Source: Onchidella celtica
Lineage: Eukaryota; Mollusca; Gastropoda; Systellommatophora; Onchidiidae
Assembly (NCBI GenBank): GCA_963931925.1
Contig: OZ007569.1
Span: 44,588,521-44,652,520, forward strand
Direction: 5' to 3'
DNA length: 64,000 bases
Part shown: piece by piece, positions 35,462-46,227 of the stretch
Layout: each line of letters begins with the position of its first letter
Numbering within the stretch: the first letter of the stretch is position 1
Notes under the pieces: model-generated
The model's database searches: none
Seen by the model: the letters and a program-made list of their open reading frames with translations, nothing else
What the model was told of the DNA's origin: nothing
Program-made: the position numbers and the translations under genes

Positions 35462-36696
35462 TGTCAAGAACAGATTTAATTCATAAATGTTTCCACTGAC
35501 TAAATTTTTGTGAGAGAGCAGTGAGTAATTTTTACAAACGTAATTATTGTGCGAGCCAGCATAACTTGGTCTCGTAAACAAGTTGTTTTGAACAGTTTTT
35601 TTTATAATAGATAGACAGAAGATGTGGGGAAGGATAGACGGACAGCGTAGGTGTGCATGACTGAGCACTTGTTGTATCTCGTGTTTTGAACTAGGTTTAG
35701 TAGAGAGGGAAGGGGTGAGTAGGAATTAAATGTTATTGAGACGTCTGTTGACGTACAGAAAAACCCTGATCCAGAGTAAAAGCTCGGGGTTTTGAACATG
35801 TTAAGAATTTATTGCTATAAAATTACATTTTATTGTCTTGGGTAATTCGACCTTTGATGTCGACCCAAGGTCGTTGCGTAGGGCTGTTACTTAAAATAAC
35901 TCAGTTCGGCAGCTGAGCTAGAAGTGGTTGCACCAATCACAATCCAGGAATTAGACGGTAAGCTGCAGATGCAGACCAGTATTTAAGGCCATACAGAACT
36001 TAGTTCTGGGCCACATGTAGAAAATCCATTTACGAGGTGGACGGCGATAGTCCTCAGCCAGATGAGAGACATAGAGACGCAGTTGAGCAGTCCATTGTGA
36101 GGGGCCTGATTTAAAGCTCCAGAGCCTAAGCTACTTGGTTTGATATAAACCCACAGCGTTTACATCCAGCGCTCTCACTCCCAGTGAGGGCCGCATGGTG
36201 AGAGTTCATACTAATTTGTAATGATGAAAGTGAACCGTTCTACTTACTTTTGAAGACAGTTTCAGAGCTACCGCCAGACAACGCATGGTTGTACAAGCAT
36301 TCTCTATGGCGTGTCTAGAGGAAATGTCCATATCCTAACATGTCTCATTGAATTAATAGAATTTAAACTGTTAGATCCGTCGCCACGTGCGCGGATTCTA
36401 TTTGCCATATAACTCATATGACCTGCAAGTAGTTAGATTGAATTCGTTAGTCTTTATAAAAGCTGTAGTTCCATTAGTTAGATTCAGTTGCCTTTGAATT
36501 GATATTTATATTTATAATTATATTTGTTACATTAATTCCTGTAATTAAACTGCCCTACAGTTCTGCTAAAATTGAAAGCAATTGATTTATTTAGTTTTTA
36601 GAGTGCAAGTATTTATTTTTGTGTGTTCGTCGATTGTGGGAGCGGACCTCGAAAGAGTGTCAGTCGAAATATCCCCATGTAACCCACATCGCGACA
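35462..36696 (+). repeat. 5' LTR of element 2
   Basis: 1,235 bp, beginning TGTCAAGAAC and ending ATCGCGACA. A TATA-like TATTTAAG lies near 35980-35987 and an ATTAAA near 36544. Seen differences from the 3' LTR: T versus C near 35846 and A versus C near 36023. Confidence 0.93.
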
Positions 36697-38086
36697 CTGG
36701 AGGGGACACTACACACCATTGTTTAGTTTATAGTTTATTTAGATTAGAGTATATCGTTTTTCTCTTTGATTAACTTTTGTTTCTTTTCAGTTTCAGTGCT
36801 CACGTGGTCTCGCACGTTGAGCTAGTTTAAAATTATTTATTATTTAGTTGTATACTGCTTTCTTCATTATTTGTTCCACATATTTCCGGCTCTCCCATTG
36901 ACCCGAGGATCGAGGCCAAGGAGACGTCAACATAACTGAACGGTGAAAGACAAAAAAGACTGACTGTGGTGTACGCAAAGGCTAAAGAAATCTCCACCAG
37001 TTCCTTGAGTTAAGTGATTCCATCCTAAAATTTTGTCTGCGTCTGGGGAGTTGAGTGTTCCTCCTCGTGTTTTACAGGCTTTTTATACTTTTTCTCTGTG
37101 TTTAGGAACTCACGGGCGGTGGCGAGGGCGTTCTTACGTTTGCGGGTCCCCCCTGCCAAAGTGGTGGCTTGGTCGCAGACTCTGCCGTCTCGACGACAGA
37201 TTGTGCGGTCTCGCAACACCAGTGGTTATTGAAACTGTGGGAAGTCGCATTCGCGAGAACGGACTTTGATAGGGATCTGTACACTTTGTTTAGATTGTAG
37301 CGTTCCATCTTCCTCGTTGTTTTAGGAAGACGTCTCTCTTGTCCTCTTCTCACCTATCTGTAATTATATTTAGAACTTGTAGGGTCTGTTATCGTTCGTC
37401 TTTTCTTGTTTGTCTAGCGTCGTGTTTGGTGTATTTTTTTTTCATTAGACCTTTATCATTATGGTGTTGGTACATTCCTTTGTTTAATATAATGCCTGTG
37501 TGAGTCATGTGTCTACATTGACGCATTGATTGAGTTTATCTGGTTATTGTGACGTATAAGGCTGATACGCCAGAGTATATATTTATATATTGGGAATATT
37601 GATTCCCCATTCAAGTGCAGTTGTGCACCTGCCTTGAATATCCAGTATATAATTACTGAAGTTATTGTTCTTTAAAGAGAACTACCGGTAATAAAATTAC
37701 CTTGCAATTGCAATTATACAAGAGCTATAGAAAAATAGCTAAAAATATTAATCAACGATCTAATATTCGTTGATTCACGTGTATTTATATATTACATCGG
37801 CAGTGATAACAGTAAGGACACTGCGATTTCATTGAAGAAGGAACATTGTTTGTATTTTGTCGTCTACTAGGGACGTCGACCCGACGAGTGCAAATCGCCT
37901 CAGGGATAAATAATCGCGGAGTTAAACAAGTAAATATTTTTTTTATCGCGTATCGGATTAACGTAAATACTACAGTGATAACATAGTACACTGTCAGACG
38001 GGCTATTGCGTGAATTTATCCGGATACCTGTCCATTAACATTAATAGATCTCCTGTAGAGACCTATTGTGAGTGTAACTAATCATA
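36697..38086 (+). other. Element 2 primer site and leader
   Basis: TGGAGGGGACACTAC follows the LTR by one base; it starts with TGG as expected for pairing to a tRNA CCA end, but I cannot name the tRNA. The leader shares CACGGGCGGTGGCG (37111), TTGTAGCG (37296) and GAAGACGT...CTCTTGTCC (from 37326) with element 1. No gene is supported before 38087. Confidence 0.65.
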
Positions 38087-38572
38087 ATGGCCGATCACAC
38101 TTCCTATATAAATTCAGCGAAGCTGTTAGGCATACCCGAGGACCAGCTGGCTTCTTGGTGCGACAGTAAACTACAAGAAGACCTAGCTAGAGAAGAGCGT
38201 GCCGCAGAAAGAGCCGAGAAGGCCGCGGAACGCGAACGACAAAGAGAAATAGAAGAAAGAGCCGAGAAGGCCGCGGAACGCGAACGAGAAAAAGAAAAAG
38301 AAGAAAGAGAACGACAAAGAGAAATAGAAGAAAGAGCCGAGAAGGCCGCGGAACGCGAACGAGAAAAAGAAAAAGAAGAAAGAGAACGACAGAGAGAAAT
38401 AGAAGAAAGAGCCGACAAAGCGGCTCATCGAGAGCACGAAATTGCCCTAAAGATATTAGAGCTGCAAGGAAACCAACCGACCGCGGTTCCAAGTGTTCCA
38501 ACGAATAATGTTAAAGCAAAACCAAAGCTTCCAACCTATAATGATAAGGTCGACCAGATCGATTGTCGCTGA
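38087..38572 (+). pseudogene. Gag N-terminus, element 2 (broken)
   Basis: 161 codons. The N-terminal ~35 residues are followed by an extreme Glu/Arg/Lys-rich coiled coil (about 38-125) built from tandem 25-residue (75-bp) repeats containing AEKAAEREREKEKEERERQR. It reaches the KLPTYNDKVDQID block that matches residues 120-132 of the element 1 Gag, then leaves frame and stops. Relative to element 1, about 100 residues of capsid (element 1 residues 133-232) are missing at the junction near 38565-38572, and the frame changes. Confidence 0.88.
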
Positions 38573-41500
38573 CGGTAATTTTAAAGGGCTTTATGAGCTC
38601 GTTCTGAAGGACCAAATATTTAACGCGTGCCATTCAGAACTAGTCTCCCACATTAAAGAGTGGGCACCTAAGACGTTAGCGGAAATCACGTCCTTAGTAG
38701 AACACTACGCGTCCGCACACCCTAATCGTTCGCTGGCTAAAGCCAAAACTAGCGAACCGTTTTATGCCGGAGTCGGTGGAACTGCGCCAATGGGTACAAG
38801 AAATTCTCGACCAGTTCATCGCCAGACGCCGCCTCCGCGTGCATATTCCGAACCGCCGCCCAATAAAGCTCGCGGTTTTCCAAGCCGTGCTGGACCTCCC
38901 ACTCGGGGACATTTTATTCGCTATTCAGGTCCACCCCGTCGTGACGTTAACGAGGGCTACCATTATCAGAGCCCACCATGTCCACCTCCTTGGGCATATT
39001 ATAATAATCCATATAATGCACCTCCAATGCAACCCAGACGTAATATATATGACAGCATTAGGTGTTATCGGTGCAATAAACCAGGTCATACGTCAAAATA
39101 TTGTAGGGTTCAGTTTGAAGCTGCAAATGCTTGCACCGTCATTGTTCCGGCGGCACAGAGTAGCCGTACCGTTGAAATTACGTCGCCCATGACGGGCACC
39201 GTTCCGGTTATGTCGGCCCTCCATCAACACGGGTCATTGACCTTATATGAGGGTCATGTTAACGCCATACCCGCGTCTGTCTTACGCGATTCAGGTTGCA
39301 CCACTATCGGTGTTAGGGAATCACTGGTCAGACCGACCCAGCTGATTGAACAACAGGCAACCTGTATTACTTTCGGGGGCTCCGTCGAGCGATTCCGTCT
39401 CGCGGAGATATACATCGACACGCCATTCATTACAGGTGTCGTAACGGCATGCGTATTACCAAATCCGGTCGCCGATCTAATTATTGGTAATTTACCACAG
39501 GTTAATGATACACCTGACAGCCAGTTAAAAGTTTGGAACGAAAACGTTGCGTGTGTCACCACACGACAACAGTCAAAACGTCCACCGGATGGTACTTTAC
39601 AAACCCCTGCGTTTGATTTTAATGTCACGCCTACAGTTTTCTATAAGGAACAACAAAGCGATCCATCACTAAAACCGCTGTTTGCGAAAGTTCAGCCTCA
39701 GAACCGAAATGCCTCTCCGTTTATCATTAAAAATGAATTATTATACAGAAATTTCCGAAATAAACGTGAGACCATTGAACAGCTCGTGGTGCCTAAGTCG
39801 TTCCGTCGCGACATTCTGCGTCTCGCGCATGATACATCATTTTCAGGCCATCAAGGTTCAGCCAGAACCAAATCACGGATATTGGCTCATTTTTTCTGGC
39901 CTGGTGTATACGCGGACGTGAACCGTTTTGTGGCGCGCTGCGATGTATGTCAAAAACGTACACCTAAAGGTAAAGCATCACGCGCACCCCTTCAGGAGAT
40001 GCCTCCAGTCTCAACACCATTCGAGCGTGTCGCAGTTGACATAGTAGGTCCTCTTAGTAAATCAGACAGAAGCCATCGATTCATCCTTTCGGTAATCGAC
40101 TACGCGACGCGCTGGCCTGAGGCTATTCCTTTGAGAGACATTACGGCTGACCATGTCGCTGAGGCGCTTGTTACTATTTTCTCGCGAGTCGGATTTCCGA
40201 CCGAGATTCTTTCAGACAGAGGACCACAATTCACCTCTGATCTATACAAAAAGGTACTAGAATTAGCGGGAATTAAACAGAAATTAACGTCCCCCTATCA
40301 TCCGCAGTCAAATGGTTGTTGCGAGCGGTGGAATGCGAGCATGAAGTCTATGCTAGCACGCGTATCCGCCGACAAACCTGGAGACTGGGACCGTCAGCTC
40401 CCCGCTATTCTCTTCGCCTATAGGGAACTCCCGAACGCGTCCACGGGTTTCTCCCCATTTGAGTTATTATACGGACGTAAACCACGTGGCCCGATGGCCA
40501 TACTTAGTCAATTGTTCGCCGGTTCTGAAACCGACGATTATGATACGCGATGCGCGTATCAATATGTTGTCGATCTCCGACAACGAATTATTAATGCATG
40601 CAAAACCGCTCTGCAATTTGCATGCGCTAGAGCGAGTTCTTCAAAATTTTATCGCGATCAGGGCGCCCAAATGCGCGCCTTGTCCGTCGGAGATCTGACA
40701 CTTGTTCTTTTGCCGCAAACGCAAAACAAACTCCTTCTAACTTGGAAGGGACCATACAAAGTCCTTAAGAGACTCTCCAGAGTGAATTATTTGATAGATA
40801 TTCGTGGGCAGAGGAAAATATTTCATATTAATATGCTGAAAAAGTACCTGCCTAGCGATGATCGTCGTAACAACTCCGTTCATGTCGTCCCAAGGGCCAA
40901 CGCGGCTTTAGTTACTGTCGACGACGAGGACCCTTTGAGTATCGACAAATCGTTGCCCATATTACAGGCCACCGAGAGTATAAACGATGTTAATATCAAT
41001 GATGAGCTTGCGCCGTCGCAGAAACAGGATCTTACACACCTGCTCCAAGAATTTGCCACGGTGTTCACGGATTTGCCGGGTTGTACGTCTTTAGTCCAAC
41101 ATGTAATACGACTTGAGACAGACGTACCAGTGTTTGTTAAACCGTACCCGCGCCCGCTGCACGCTCACGAAACGATAATTACAGAAGTACGTGCCATGCT
41201 ACGGCTAGGCGTCATAGAGCGATCAACAAGTCCGTATTGCTCGCCGATTGTCTTGGTCAAGAAGAAAGACGATACCGTGCGTTTTTGTATTGACTATAGA
41301 AAGCTCAATGCTATAACCATCTATGATGCGGAACCCATTCCCAATCAGGAAGACTTATTCGCGCGGTTATCCAATGCAAGTATCTTCTCGAAAATAGACT
41401 TATCCAAAGGATATTGGCAGATTCCTCTCGAAGAAGGAAGTAGACAATATACAGCTTTTCAAACCCCTTTGGGTTTAATGCAATGGAAATATATGCCTTT

Positions 41501-42380
41501 TGGACTGGTTACTGCACCAGCCACTTTCGCGCGCATGATGAACATCTTGCTAAATGAATTGCGCTGCGTTCTATCATATTTCGATGATATATGTATTTTT
41601 CAGGCTGATTGGGCTGGCCACTTAATGGCCCTTCGTGAAGTTTTTGCCGCTCTTCGCCGAGCTGGCCTTACCGCGCGACCCAGTAAAGTGTTCCTGGGAT
41701 ATCAGCATATAAACTTTTTGGGTCATACCATAACCCACGGGGTTCAGACTCCAGACGATCGCAAGATCTCCAGTATTTTGAAACTGCAACCTCCTAAAAC
41801 TAAAAAGCAAGTCCGCAGCTTGTTGGGACTTTTGAATTATTACAGGAAATTTATACCAAACTTTTCCTCTCTCTCAGCCCCGTTATCTGATCTAACGAGG
41901 AAGAATCTTCCAAATAGAGTCGTCTGGACGCCTCAGTGCGCTGATGCCCTTAAGACTATTCAGAATTTATTTTCTACTTTCCCTCTGCTTGTTTTACCCG
42001 ATATACGCCAGACATTCGTCGTCCGAACGGATGCATCAGATAAAGGAATAGGCGCCGTGTTACTCCAACAGCGTGACGGTTTCTTGCGACCGTGCTTATA
42101 TGCAAGCCGGAAATTACTTGATCGAGAGACGCGCTATGCGATTGTCGAACGAGAGTGCCTCGCAATTGTTTACGCGATAGATGCATTTTCTCGATACTTA
42201 TTAATGTCCGAATTTATAATTGAAACGGATCATCGACCATTACTGTTTCTTAAGTCGAACAGAGCCAAGAATGCTCGACTAACCAGATGGAGCCTTGCGC
42301 TCCAGGAATACAAATTTACTATTCGGGCTATACCTGGGGAGGATAATTTACAAGCTGATGTATTGTCCCGTTTGATTTAG
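38493..42380 (+). CDS. Gag C-terminus plus Pol, element 2
   Basis: The open frame starts at 38493, but homology begins only near 38570, so its true N-terminus is the lost Gag; the first Met is not a real start. Order: end of capsid, one CCHC knuckle (C191-C204), protease with RDSGCT (D266; DSG rather than DTG), integrase zinc module, catalytic D516, D575 and E611 (35-residue last spacing), WKGPY module, reverse transcriptase with YFDD (1029-1032), and RNase H with TDAS (D1180) and TDHRPL, ending in LSRLI at TAG 42378-42380. All catalytic motifs of pol are present. As in element 1, integrase precedes reverse transcriptase. Without an intact Gag this copy should not form particles by itself. 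Confidence 0.93.
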   Translation: MFQRIMLKQNQSFQPIMIRSTRSIVADGNFKGLYELVLKDQIFNACHSELVSHIKEWAPKTLAEITSLVEHYASAHPNRSLAKAKTSEPFYAGVGGTAPMGTRNSRPVHRQTPPPRAYSEPPPNKARGFPSRAGPPTRGHFIRYSGPPRRDVNEGYHYQSPPCPPPWAYYNNPYNAPPMQPRRNIYDSIRCYRCNKPGHTSKYCRVQFEAANACTVIVPAAQSSRTVEITSPMTGTVPVMSALHQHGSLTLYEGHVNAIPASVLRDSGCTTIGVRESLVRPTQLIEQQATCITFGGSVERFRLAEIYIDTPFITGVVTACVLPNPVADLIIGNLPQVNDTPDSQLKVWNENVACVTTRQQSKRPPDGTLQTPAFDFNVTPTVFYKEQQSDPSLKPLFAKVQPQNRNASPFIIKNELLYRNFRNKRETIEQLVVPKSFRRDILRLAHDTSFSGHQGSARTKSRILAHFFWPGVYADVNRFVARCDVCQKRTPKGKASRAPLQEMPPVSTPFERVAVDIVGPLSKSDRSHRFILSVIDYATRWPEAIPLRDITADHVAEALVTIFSRVGFPTEILSDRGPQFTSDLYKKVLELAGIKQKLTSPYHPQSNGCCERWNASMKSMLARVSADKPGDWDRQLPAILFAYRELPNASTGFSPFELLYGRKPRGPMAILSQLFAGSETDDYDTRCAYQYVVDLRQRIINACKTALQFACARASSSKFYRDQGAQMRALSVGDLTLVLLPQTQNKLLLTWKGPYKVLKRLSRVNYLIDIRGQRKIFHINMLKKYLPSDDRRNNSVHVVPRANAALVTVDDEDPLSIDKSLPILQATESINDVNINDELAPSQKQDLTHLLQEFATVFTDLPGCTSLVQHVIRLETDVPVFVKPYPRPLHAHETIITEVRAMLRLGVIERSTSPYCSPIVLVKKKDDTVRFCIDYRKLNAITIYDAEPIPNQEDLFARLSNASIFSKIDLSKGYWQIPLEEGSRQYTAFQTPLGLMQWKYMPFGLVTAPATFARMMNILLNELRCVLSYFDDICIFQADWAGHLMALREVFAALRRAGLTARPSKVFLGYQHINFLGHTITHGVQTPDDRKISSILKLQPPKTKKQVRSLLGLLNYYRKFIPNFSSLSAPLSDLTRKNLPNRVVWTPQCADALKTIQNLFSTFPLLVLPDIRQTFVVRTDASDKGIGAVLLQQRDGFLRPCLYASRKLLDRETRYAIVERECLAIVYAIDAFSRYLLMSEFIIETDHRPLLFLKSNRAKNARLTRWSLALQEYKFTIRAIPGEDNLQADVLSRLI

Positions 42381-42967
42381 TGTTCTAAAATAGTCTGTTG
42401 AACATTGAGGTTGAGCATTTTTCACCTTTTTCGGAGACCGTGGATGGTTTCACATTATATTGTCCTACCAATTATGGACATTCTTTCTCAAAATTTCCAT
42501 GTGATTCCTTTTTCAATTAGCGTCCATCCTGACCATGACCTGAGTTTCAGACAACCTTGACGCCTTTGTCTGCGGGTCAATGAGATGAGAAAATGGCAAA
42601 CCGAGCGACCAGACCTACTGCTGCCAGGATACCATTACTTTAATTAACTATTGTTCGTTCATGTTCTATGAATGTATTAATTACGCTCAATGAAGCGATG
42701 AGCTAGTTGCTCAATATTTCAGTTTTTACAGTATGTCTGTGTGAGATAAGTTTATCACTTTAATTCTTAAGTGCTACAATAATTATATATTATCACAGAA
42801 CGTCGCATATAAATATACATATGCTATTGTCCATCGATAATGCACGTTCTTAGAATTATTTTTTTGACTTTCAGTAACGACATATTTTTTACTATATAGC
42901 CCTTTCCAAAGTATTATTACATAGCAACGTTAGTAGACAGTTATGTCGTTCAAACCCTAAGTTTTCA
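42381..42967 (+). other. Element 2 3' untranslated region
   Basis: About 590 bp between the pol stop and the polypurine tract. No env-like or accessory frame is seen. Confidence 0.7.
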
Positions 42968-42982
42968 CTGGGGTGGGGGATG
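42968..42982 (+). promoter_or_regulatory. Polypurine tract, element 2
   Basis: CTGGGGTGGGGGATG directly precedes the 3' LTR and shares its GGGGTGGGGGATG core with element 1. Confidence 0.85.
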
Positions 42983-44217
42983 TGTCAAGAACAGATTTAA
43001 TTCATAAATGTTTCCACTGACTAAATTTTTGTGAGAGAGCAGTGAGTAATTTTTACAAACGTAATTATTGTGCGAGCCAGCATAACTTGGTCTCGTAAAC
43101 AAGTTGTTTTGAACAGTTTTTTTTATAATAGATAGACAGAAGATGTGGGGAAGGATAGACGGACAGCGTAGGTGTGCATGACTGAGCACTTGTTGTATCT
43201 CGTGTTTTGAACTAGGTTTAGTAGAGAGGGAAGGGGTGAGTAGGAATTAAATGTTATTGAGACGTCTGTTGACGTACAGAAAAACCCTGATCCAGAGTAA
43301 AAGCTCGGGGTTTTGAACATGTTAAGAATTTATTGCTATAAAATCACATTTTATTGTCTTGGGTAATTCGACCTTTGATGTCGACCCAAGGTCGTTGCGT
43401 AGGGCTGTTACTTAAAATAACTCAGTTCGGCAGCTGAGCTAGAAGTGGTTGCACCAATCACAATCCAGGAATTAGACGGTAAGCTGCAGATGCAGACCAG
43501 TATTTAAGGCCATACAGAACTTAGTTCTGGGCCACATGTAGACAATCCATTTACGAGGTGGACGGCGATAGTCCTCAGCCAGATGAGAGACATAGAGACG
43601 CAGTTGAGCAGTCCATTGTGAGGGGCCTGATTTAAAGCTCCAGAGCCTAAGCTACTTGGTTTGATATAAACCCACAGCGTTTACATCCAGCGCTCTCACT
43701 CCCAGTGAGGGCCGCATGGTGAGAGTTCATACTAATTTGTAATGATGAAAGTGAACCGTTCTACTTACTTTTGAAGACAGTTTCAGAGCTACCGCCAGAC
43801 AACGCATGGTTGTACAAGCATTCTCTATGGCGTGTCTAGAGGAAATGTCCATATCCTAACATGTCTCATTGAATTAATAGAATTTAAACTGTTAGATCCG
43901 TCGCCACGTGCGCGGATTCTATTTGCCATATAACTCATATGACCTGCAAGTAGTTAGATTGAATTCGTTAGTCTTTATAAAAGCTGTAGTTCCATTAGTT
44001 AGATTCAGTTGCCTTTGAATTGATATTTATATTTATAATTATATTTGTTACATTAATTCCTGTAATTAAACTGCCCTACAGTTCTGCTAAAATTGAAAGC
44101 AATTGATTTATTTAGTTTTTAGAGTGCAAGTATTTATTTTTGTGTGTTCGTCGATTGTGGGAGCGGACCTCGAAAGAGTGTCAGTCGAAATATCCCCATG
44201 TAACCCACATCGCGACA
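42983..44217 (+). repeat. 3' LTR of element 2
   Basis: 1,235 bp, offset 7,521 bp from the 5' LTR, ending ATCGCGACA and followed by the TCCCC duplication at 44218-44222. The 94-codon frame starting at 44140 runs from the LTR into the minisatellite and is incidental. Confidence 0.93.
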
Positions 44218-46227
44218 TCCCCTACATATTGCTCTTTATCCTTTTGCCTCGACTACCACCCGGACGTTGTGCATGACATTTTCGACAATCTCCCCAACAT
44301 TATTGTTCTTCATCCCGTTAGTTCAAGTAACACCCGGATTCTTTTCGTGACCTTTTTGCCTATCTCCCCTACATTAATGTTCTTCATCGACATTGCCTCA
44401 AGTAGTACCCGGACTCTGTGCTAGACATTTTAGCCCATCTCTCAACAATATTGTTCTTCATCCCATTGGTTCAAGTTACACCTGGACTTTGTGCATGACC
44501 TTTTTGCCCATCTCCTATACATATTATTCTTCATTCTATTGAATCACGTAACACCTAGACTTTCTTCATGACCTTTTTGCCAACTCATCTACATTATTGT
44601 TCTTCATCCTTTTGCTTCAAGTAACACCCAGATTTTGTGCATGCCATTTTTGCCCATATCCGCTACATATTACTCTATATCATTTTGCCTCAAGTACCAC
44701 CCGGGCGTCGTGCATGAATTTTTGCACATCTCCAGTACATATTGTTCATTATCATTTTGCCTGAAGTACCACCCGGACTTTGTGCATGGCCTTTTTACAC
44801 ATCTCCCCTACATTTTGTTCTTCACCCTTTTGCTTCAACAAACTCAACTATGACTTTTTTGCCCAAATCCCCTACATATTGTTCATCATCTTTTTACTCC
44901 AAATAACACCCGGATTTGTGCTTGACGTTTTCGCCCATCTCTCCTACATCTTGTTCCTCATCCTTTTGCCTCAAGTAACAACCAGACTTTCTGCATGACC
45001 TATTTGCCCATCTCCTCTACATATTGTTCCTCATCCGATTGCTTTAAGTAACACTCGACCTTAGTGCATGACCTTTTAGCCAATCTCCTCTACATATTGT
45101 TCATCATCTCTTTGCTCAAAGTAACATCTAGACTCTGTGCATGGTCTTTTTGCCTCTCTCCCCTACGTATTTTCTTAATCCACCCGGACTTTGAACATGA
45201 CCGTTTTGGACATTACAGCTTAATAATCTTCTTCATTTTATTGCCTCAAGTACCACCCGGACTTTGAGCATGACCTTTTTACCCATCTCCCCTACATATT
45301 GTTCATCATTCTTTTGCTTCAAGTAACACCCAGAGATTGTGCAGGAGTTTTTTACCCATCTCCCCTACATAATGTTATTCATTCCATTGCCTCGAAGTAA
45401 CACCCGGCCGTTCTGCATGACCTTTGTACCCGTTTCCGTTGCATATTTTCTCTATCCTGTAGAATGAAGTACCACCCGGCCTTTTAGCATAACAGTTTTG
45501 CCCATCTCTCCTACATTATTGTTCATCATTTTGCCTCAAGTAACACCCAGACTTTGTGCATGGCCTTTTTGGCCATCTCACTTACATATTATTCATCATC
45601 TGTTTGCTCCAAGTAACACCCAGACTTTGTGCATGGCCTTTTTGGCCATCTCACCCACATATTATTCATCATCTGTTTGCTCCAAGTAACACCCAGACTT
45701 TGTGCATGGCCTTTTTGGCCATCTCACCCACATATTATTCATCATCTGTTTGCTCCAAGTAACACCCAGACTTTGTGCATGGCCTTTTTGGCCATCTCAC
45801 TTACATATTATTCATCATCTGTTTGCTCCAAGTAACACCCAGACTTTGTGCATGGCCTTTTTGGCCATCTCACTTACATATTATTCATCATCTGTTTGCT
45901 CCAAGTAACACCCCGACTTTGTGCATGACCTTTTTGGCCATCTCACTTACATATTATTCATCATCTGTTTGCTCCAAGTAACACCCCGACTTTGTGCATG
46001 ACCTTTTTGGCCATCTCACTTACATATTATTCATCATCTGTTTGCTCCAAGTAACACCCGGACTGACCTTTTTGGCCATCTCACTTACATATTATTCATC
46101 ATCTGTTTGCTCCAAGTAACACCCAGACTTTGTGCATGACCTTTTTGGCCATCTCACTTACATATTATTCATCATCTGTTTGCTCCAAGTAACACCCGGA
46201 CTTTGTGCATGACCTTTTTACCCATCA
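44218..46227 (+). repeat. ~73-bp minisatellite A, right block
   Basis: Continuation of the array interrupted by element 2. The first part is diverged; from about 45535 to 46200 the units become nearly identical with an exact 73-bp period ('cagactttgtgcatggcctt', 'ttggccatctcac', 'tacatattattcatcatctg'), showing recent amplification. One unit near 46060 is shortened. The array stops abruptly at about 46227. Confidence 0.92.

Larger units (their letters stand above)
35462..44217 (+). mobile_element. LTR retrotransposon element 2 (Ty3/Gypsy, Gmr1-like pol order)
   Basis: An 8,756-bp element with 1,235-bp LTRs differing, by eye, at only two positions, a 5-bp target duplication, a polypurine tract, and gag and pol frames. 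It is related to element 1 in leader words, polypurine tract, LTR ends and domain order, but clearly a different family (different LTR sequence, one zinc knuckle, different primer site). There is no env. A deletion with frame change in gag separates the N-terminal Gag from the rest, while pol is intact. Recent insertion despite a broken gag suggests either a very young lesion or help from a complete relative. Confidence 0.95.

Noticed and set aside
38104..38501. Three long minus-strand frames (84-104 codons) opposite Gag of element 2
   Set aside because: They are shadows of the repetitive Glu/Arg codons on the plus strand.
45498..45981. Series of overlapping 63-68 codon frames spaced 73 bp apart
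   Set aside because: They are the 73-bp minisatellite read in successive frames, not genes.
32010..46227. CRISPR-like array of regularly spaced repeats
   Set aside because: No constant repeat with unique spacers; the whole 73-bp unit is repeated, and the DNA is eukaryotic.
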